From NCBI GenBank assembly GCA_964653595.1, contig CAZZHH010000022.1:1-56499 (forward strand): a stretch of DNA of 56,499 bases, given 5' to 3'. The DNA comes from JBAXTE01 sp964653595 (GTDB lineage Bacteria; Bacteroidota; Bacteroidia; Bacteroidales; WCHB1-69). A model generated the notes under the pieces. The model ran no database searches and was not told the origin of the DNA. It was given only the letters and a program-made list of their open reading frames with translations. Position 1 is the stretch's first letter. Every line of letters begins with the position of its first letter. Position numbers and translations under genes: made by a program. Positions 54,188-56,499 of this stretch are shown piece after piece.

Positions 54188-54261
54188 ACTTAACAAGTTT
54201 TGTCAATCATAAATCAAACAAACAAATGGAGCAACCCTCTGAATAATCAAGACAGTTCAAC

Positions 54262-55497
54262 TCAATCTTCTAGTTTTTTCTTATCAAACCTACTTAAATC
54301 TCCATTTTGAACACTCATGTCATATTCTGTAGGCTTTACATTAGTAAGTGCATACTCATCTAAAGATTCGGGAATTACCCCTTTTTTATTTTTCTGAATT
54401 AATTTTTCAACATTTTCAGCAGATAAAGCAAACAGATGCATCGGATTGTGCTGATATGAATACCACATTATTCTTTTGAAGATATCCGTTTTTTGATAAA
54501 TTGCGTTTCCTTTATTTGTTTTAAGCATTACATTTGAATCAGGAAAAGTCTTATATTCTTCCAAATATGTTTGATGCTCATAGTTTAAACAACACTTTAA
54601 TTTACCACATTGACCTGCCAACTTTTGAGGGTTTAAAGTCAATTGTTGCGTGCGAGCAGTATTGGTAGTTACTGAATTAAAAGAGGTTAACCAAGATGCG
54701 CAACACAACTCTCTACCACAAATGCCAATACCTCCTACTCTTGATGCTTCTTGTCGAACACCAATTTGTCGCATTTCGATACGAATACGAAAACGTTCAG
54801 CCAAAATTTTAATTAATTCTCTAAAATCTACTCTATCTTCTGCAGAATAATAGAAAACAGCTTTGGTGCCATCTCCTTGATATTCAACATCATTGAATTT
54901 CATAACCAAATGTAAATCAGAAGCAAATTCTCTTGTTTGATTTAGGGTAGAATCTTCTTTTTCAATTGCAGTTACCCATTTTTCAATATCTGCCACTCGG
55001 GCTTTTCGATATACCTTTTTGATTTCTTCCGAATTTGGATCGATGTTTTTTTTCTTCATCTGCAATCTAACGACATCCCCCATCAAAGTTATAATTCCAA
55101 TATCATGACCTGGAGATGCTTCAATAGCCACGATGTCACCCTCTTCAAACTGACCCTCAGAAGGTAAAGAGAAAAAATCTTTTCGGTTGTTTTTTAAACG
55201 AACTTCTACCATCGGGAAAAAGTCCTTCGATGAGGGTTTAGGAATATCTGACAACCAATTATTACTATCGAGTTTGCAACAACGATGTTTTAAGGGTTTA
55301 TGATTTTCAGAATCTAGTGGAGATTGACTCATTCCTCGTGACAAAAATTGATTTTGAGCAATTCTCGTTCGTTCGTGGTTATCAGAAGCAACAATAATTT
55401 CGTCCTCTGTATTAATATTATCCTCAGAAAGTTCAGTACTGTTAAATTCTTGAACTTCGTCAAGGTCCTCTATATTTTTACTTTTATCCTTATTCAT
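54262..55497 (-). CDS. ricT: RicT/PSP1-domain protein
   Basis: A 411-residue protein with an acidic N-terminal tail (about residues 1-60) and the PSP1 core (about 90-320). The conserved cysteine motifs CGRELCCASWL (about 264-274) and CGKLKCCLNYE (about 296-306) coordinate iron-sulfur clusters in the Bacillus RicAFT complex, which governs mRNA maturation and development. The role in Bacteroidota is less clear. The last 40 residues are charged. Upstream, CAAATATA at 55527-55534 gives a minus-strand -7 box (TATATTTG). No gene is seen in 55498-55757. Confidence 0.93.
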   Translation of the reverse strand: MNKDKSKNIEDLDEVQEFNSTELSEDNINTEDEIIVASDNHERTRIAQNQFLSRGMSQSPLDSENHKPLKHRCCKLDSNNWLSDIPKPSSKDFFPMVEVRLKNNRKDFFSLPSEGQFEEGDIVAIEASPGHDIGIITLMGDVVRLQMKKKNIDPNSEEIKKVYRKARVADIEKWVTAIEKEDSTLNQTREFASDLHLVMKFNDVEYQGDGTKAVFYYSAEDRVDFRELIKILAERFRIRIEMRQIGVRQEASRVGGIGICGRELCCASWLTSFNSVTTNTARTQQLTLNPQKLAGQCGKLKCCLNYEHQTYLEEYKTFPDSNVMLKTNKGNAIYQKTDIFKRIMWYSYQHNPMHLFALSAENVEKLIQKNKKGVIPESLDEYALTNVKPTEYDMSVQNGDLSRFDKKKLED

Positions 55498-55757
55498 TCG
55501 TAATATCTTTGCATTTTCATAATTTGCAAATATACAAAAAAAACATTAATTAAAAGAGCCTTAAATGAGACCAAACCAATTTATTATAGCTCAAAAAATA
55601 TCCAAATATTAAAAAAACATAAGATCACCTATCGTAAATGAAGAAAAAAATATGGGATGAATACAAACACCGTATATATAATTACTCAAATAATACAACA
55701 ATATAATTTTCAATACATTACAAAAATTAAAATCCGAACAAAAGTTAATCAATCATT

Positions 55758-56126
55758 CTATTCGGCAGGAATCCATTGTTTTCTCTGCCTGACAATCAAA
55801 ATTTCATCATCAGAAAATTCCATCCAAGCAAAATCATATACATGGTGATACATTTTCCCACTACTGTTTATATTGAAATGAGTTAAAAACTTAAATTGAA
55901 ACTTTTTGGCCACAAGCTCAGCCCTAAATACCTTTTTTTTAAATGATTTTGGTCCCATAATTTCTAACAAAATAGAACGATTTCGATGAAGCACTCTATC
56001 CAACGGAAATGCTTCTTTCTTTGTTACTGACCTGAGAGTAACATGATAATCATTTTTGCACTTTAGAGAGCAATAGATTTTATCCTTCCTTCCAAAAAAC
56101 TCGGTATCGCATACTTTACATATCAT
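55758..56126 (-). CDS. Small zinc-ribbon protein of unknown function, 122 aa
   Basis: The N-terminus carries four cysteines in a C-x2-C-x12-C-x3-C pattern (residues 3, 6, 19 and 23; KIYCSLKCKNDYH), typical of a zinc ribbon of the kind found in small DNA- or RNA-binding proteins. A basic middle (FPLDRVLHRNRSILLEIMG) and a beta-rich tail follow. I know similar short Bacteroidota proteins only as hypothetical. Its -7 box (TATATTTG, minus strand) is at 56131-56138. Confidence 0.75.
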   Translation of the reverse strand: MICKVCDTEFFGRKDKIYCSLKCKNDYHVTLRSVTKKEAFPLDRVLHRNRSILLEIMGPKSFKKKVFRAELVAKKFQFKFLTHFNINSSGKMYHHVYDFAWMEFSDDEILIVRQRKQWIPAE

Positions 56127-56170
56127 AATGCAAATATAGCAAAAAAATAGAATTGAAAATATTGTTAAAC

Positions 56171-56190
56171 TAACCGTTACTTAACGGTTA
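56171..56190. promoter_or_regulatory. TAACCG palindrome between divergent promoters
   Basis: TAACCGTTACTTAACGGTTA is a perfect 9-bp-arm inverted repeat with a 2-base centre. It lies 45 bases before the zinc-ribbon gene and 80 bases before the next promoter. It shares the half-site TAACCG with the TetR operator at 25193-25210. Confidence 0.55.
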
Positions 56191-56269
56191 AATTAACAAA
56201 TAAACTTAATTACAAGAAAAACAACAATATACAATATCACAAATGTTAAACAACAGATTTTTTTAAATT

Positions 56270-56299
56270 TTGTTTTTCACTACTAACCGACTAATTTTG
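56270..56299 (+). promoter_or_regulatory. Complete Bacteroidota promoter facing the right edge
   Basis: TTG (56270-56272), a 19-base spacer and TAATTTTG (56292-56299) match the consensus. The spacer contains CACTACTAACCGACTAA, the first of three copies of this motif. Confidence 0.65.
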
Positions 56300-56374
56300 T
56301 AAAAAAAGAGGGCTACTACCATTCGGGTTCACCCTAATGTCGTAAATTTGTTTTGCTAAAAAATAAAAAAGAAC

Positions 56375-56434
56375 ATGAGCAAAGATATAAATAAAAATAC
56401 TACTAACCGACTAAAATCAAAATTTGTCGGTTAG
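56375..56434 (+). CDS. Possible 19-residue leader peptide
   Basis: ATG at 56375 opens MSKDINKNTTNRLKSKFVG and stops at TAG (56432-56434). It begins 24 bases after a TAAATTTG box (56343-56350) and runs through the hairpin at 56393-56444. It could be a leader peptide, the start of a truncated gene, or chance. Confidence 0.25.
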   Translation: MSKDINKNTTNRLKSKFVG

Positions 56435-56444
56435 TAGTATTTTT
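56393..56444. promoter_or_regulatory. Perfect 19-bp-arm hairpin with TAACCGAC half-sites
   Basis: AAAAATACTACTAACCGAC (56393-56411) is the exact reverse complement of 56426-56444, with a 14-base loop. It ends in a T-run, so it could be an operator palindrome, an attenuator or a terminator. Confidence 0.7.
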
Positions 56445-56499
56445 TTATCACTACTGACCGATAAAAATCAAAATTTGTCATATTTTGTGTTTAAACATC

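Larger units (their letters stand above)
56279..56465 (+). repeat. Three direct copies of an ACTACTAACCGACTAA motif
   Basis: Copies lie at 56279-56295, about 56398-56414 and, with two changes (CACTACTGACCGATAA), 56449-56464. The second and third copies are each followed by AATCAAAATTTGTC. They look like operators for one repressor. Confidence 0.6.

Noticed and set aside
55657..55848. Plus-strand open frame before the zinc-ribbon gene end
   Set aside because: It overlaps the 3' end of the better-supported minus-strand gene and its composition is that of AT-rich non-coding DNA.
1..56499. tRNA or rRNA genes
   Set aside because: No cloverleaf-like sequence with a TTCGAATC-type T-loop or conserved rRNA blocks was noticed on either strand; a dedicated scan could still find one.

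Overview
The window is a piece of an AT-rich genome from the phylum Bacteroidota, probably class Bacteroidia. The evidence is convergent. Several secreted proteins end in type IX secretion (T9SS) sorting domains, and there are genes for SprE/PorW and GldH. RicT, GldH and a class A penicillin-binding protein lie in a known Bacteroidota order. Promoters of the TTG / TAnnTTTG type can be read directly. A run of exactly 100 N inside one gene shows that this is a draft assembly. No rRNA, tRNA, CRISPR array or intact transposon was recognised.

Layout. 0-10.8 kb holds a secreted protein of unknown function, a FucP-type sugar permease, a sugar nucleotidyltransferase, the 23S rRNA methyltransferase RlmD, a DUF4249-type lipoprotein paired with a TMTC-like membrane glycosyltransferase with TPR repeats, a small outer-membrane protein, and a DoxX-like/quinone reductase pair. 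10.9-21.2 kb holds a membrane-spanning TPR regulator with a LuxR-like DNA-binding tail, two paralogous GEVED-domain T9SS cargo proteins, an OmpR-type two-component system followed by a PepSY-like periplasmic protein, a membrane J-domain protein and a third T9SS cargo protein. A tandem TTGTCCAC motif lies upstream of the regulator and of two of the cargo genes.

21.4-25.1 kb holds an AlkD-like DNA glycosylase and then a patch of small orphan genes bounded by two decayed copies of one gene 3' end. 25.2-32.8 kb is a TetR-controlled efflux locus in the style of E. coli ybhGFSR: TetR, TolC, HlyD, two ABC ATPases and two ABC-2 permeases. It looks richer in G+C than its flanks, and its gaps are full of dispersed short repeats. 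33-38.5 kb holds two paralogous hybrid histidine kinases, one with seven PAS-like modules.

39-49.5 kb holds an HMA-like periplasmic protein, an OFA-type permease, an orphan gene, a DUF2461 protein, a membrane protein abutting a rhomboid protease, a secreted orphan, a two-TM potassium channel with an RCK domain, SprE/PorW, a bactofilin, AtpZ and a small membrane protein. The ATP synthase genes that often follow are absent. 49.6-56.1 kb is on the minus strand: RicT, GldH, PBP1A and two glycosyltransferases, preceded by a small zinc-ribbon protein. The last 350 bases hold a dense cluster of TAACCG half-sites, a full promoter and a 19-bp-arm hairpin that belong to a locus beyond the right edge.

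The most novel-looking signals are the shared TTGTCCAC operator candidate linking a membrane regulator to secreted cargo, the TAACCG palindromes (one overlapping the TetR promoter, others at the right edge), and the dispersed TTTTCACG-type intergenic repeats.
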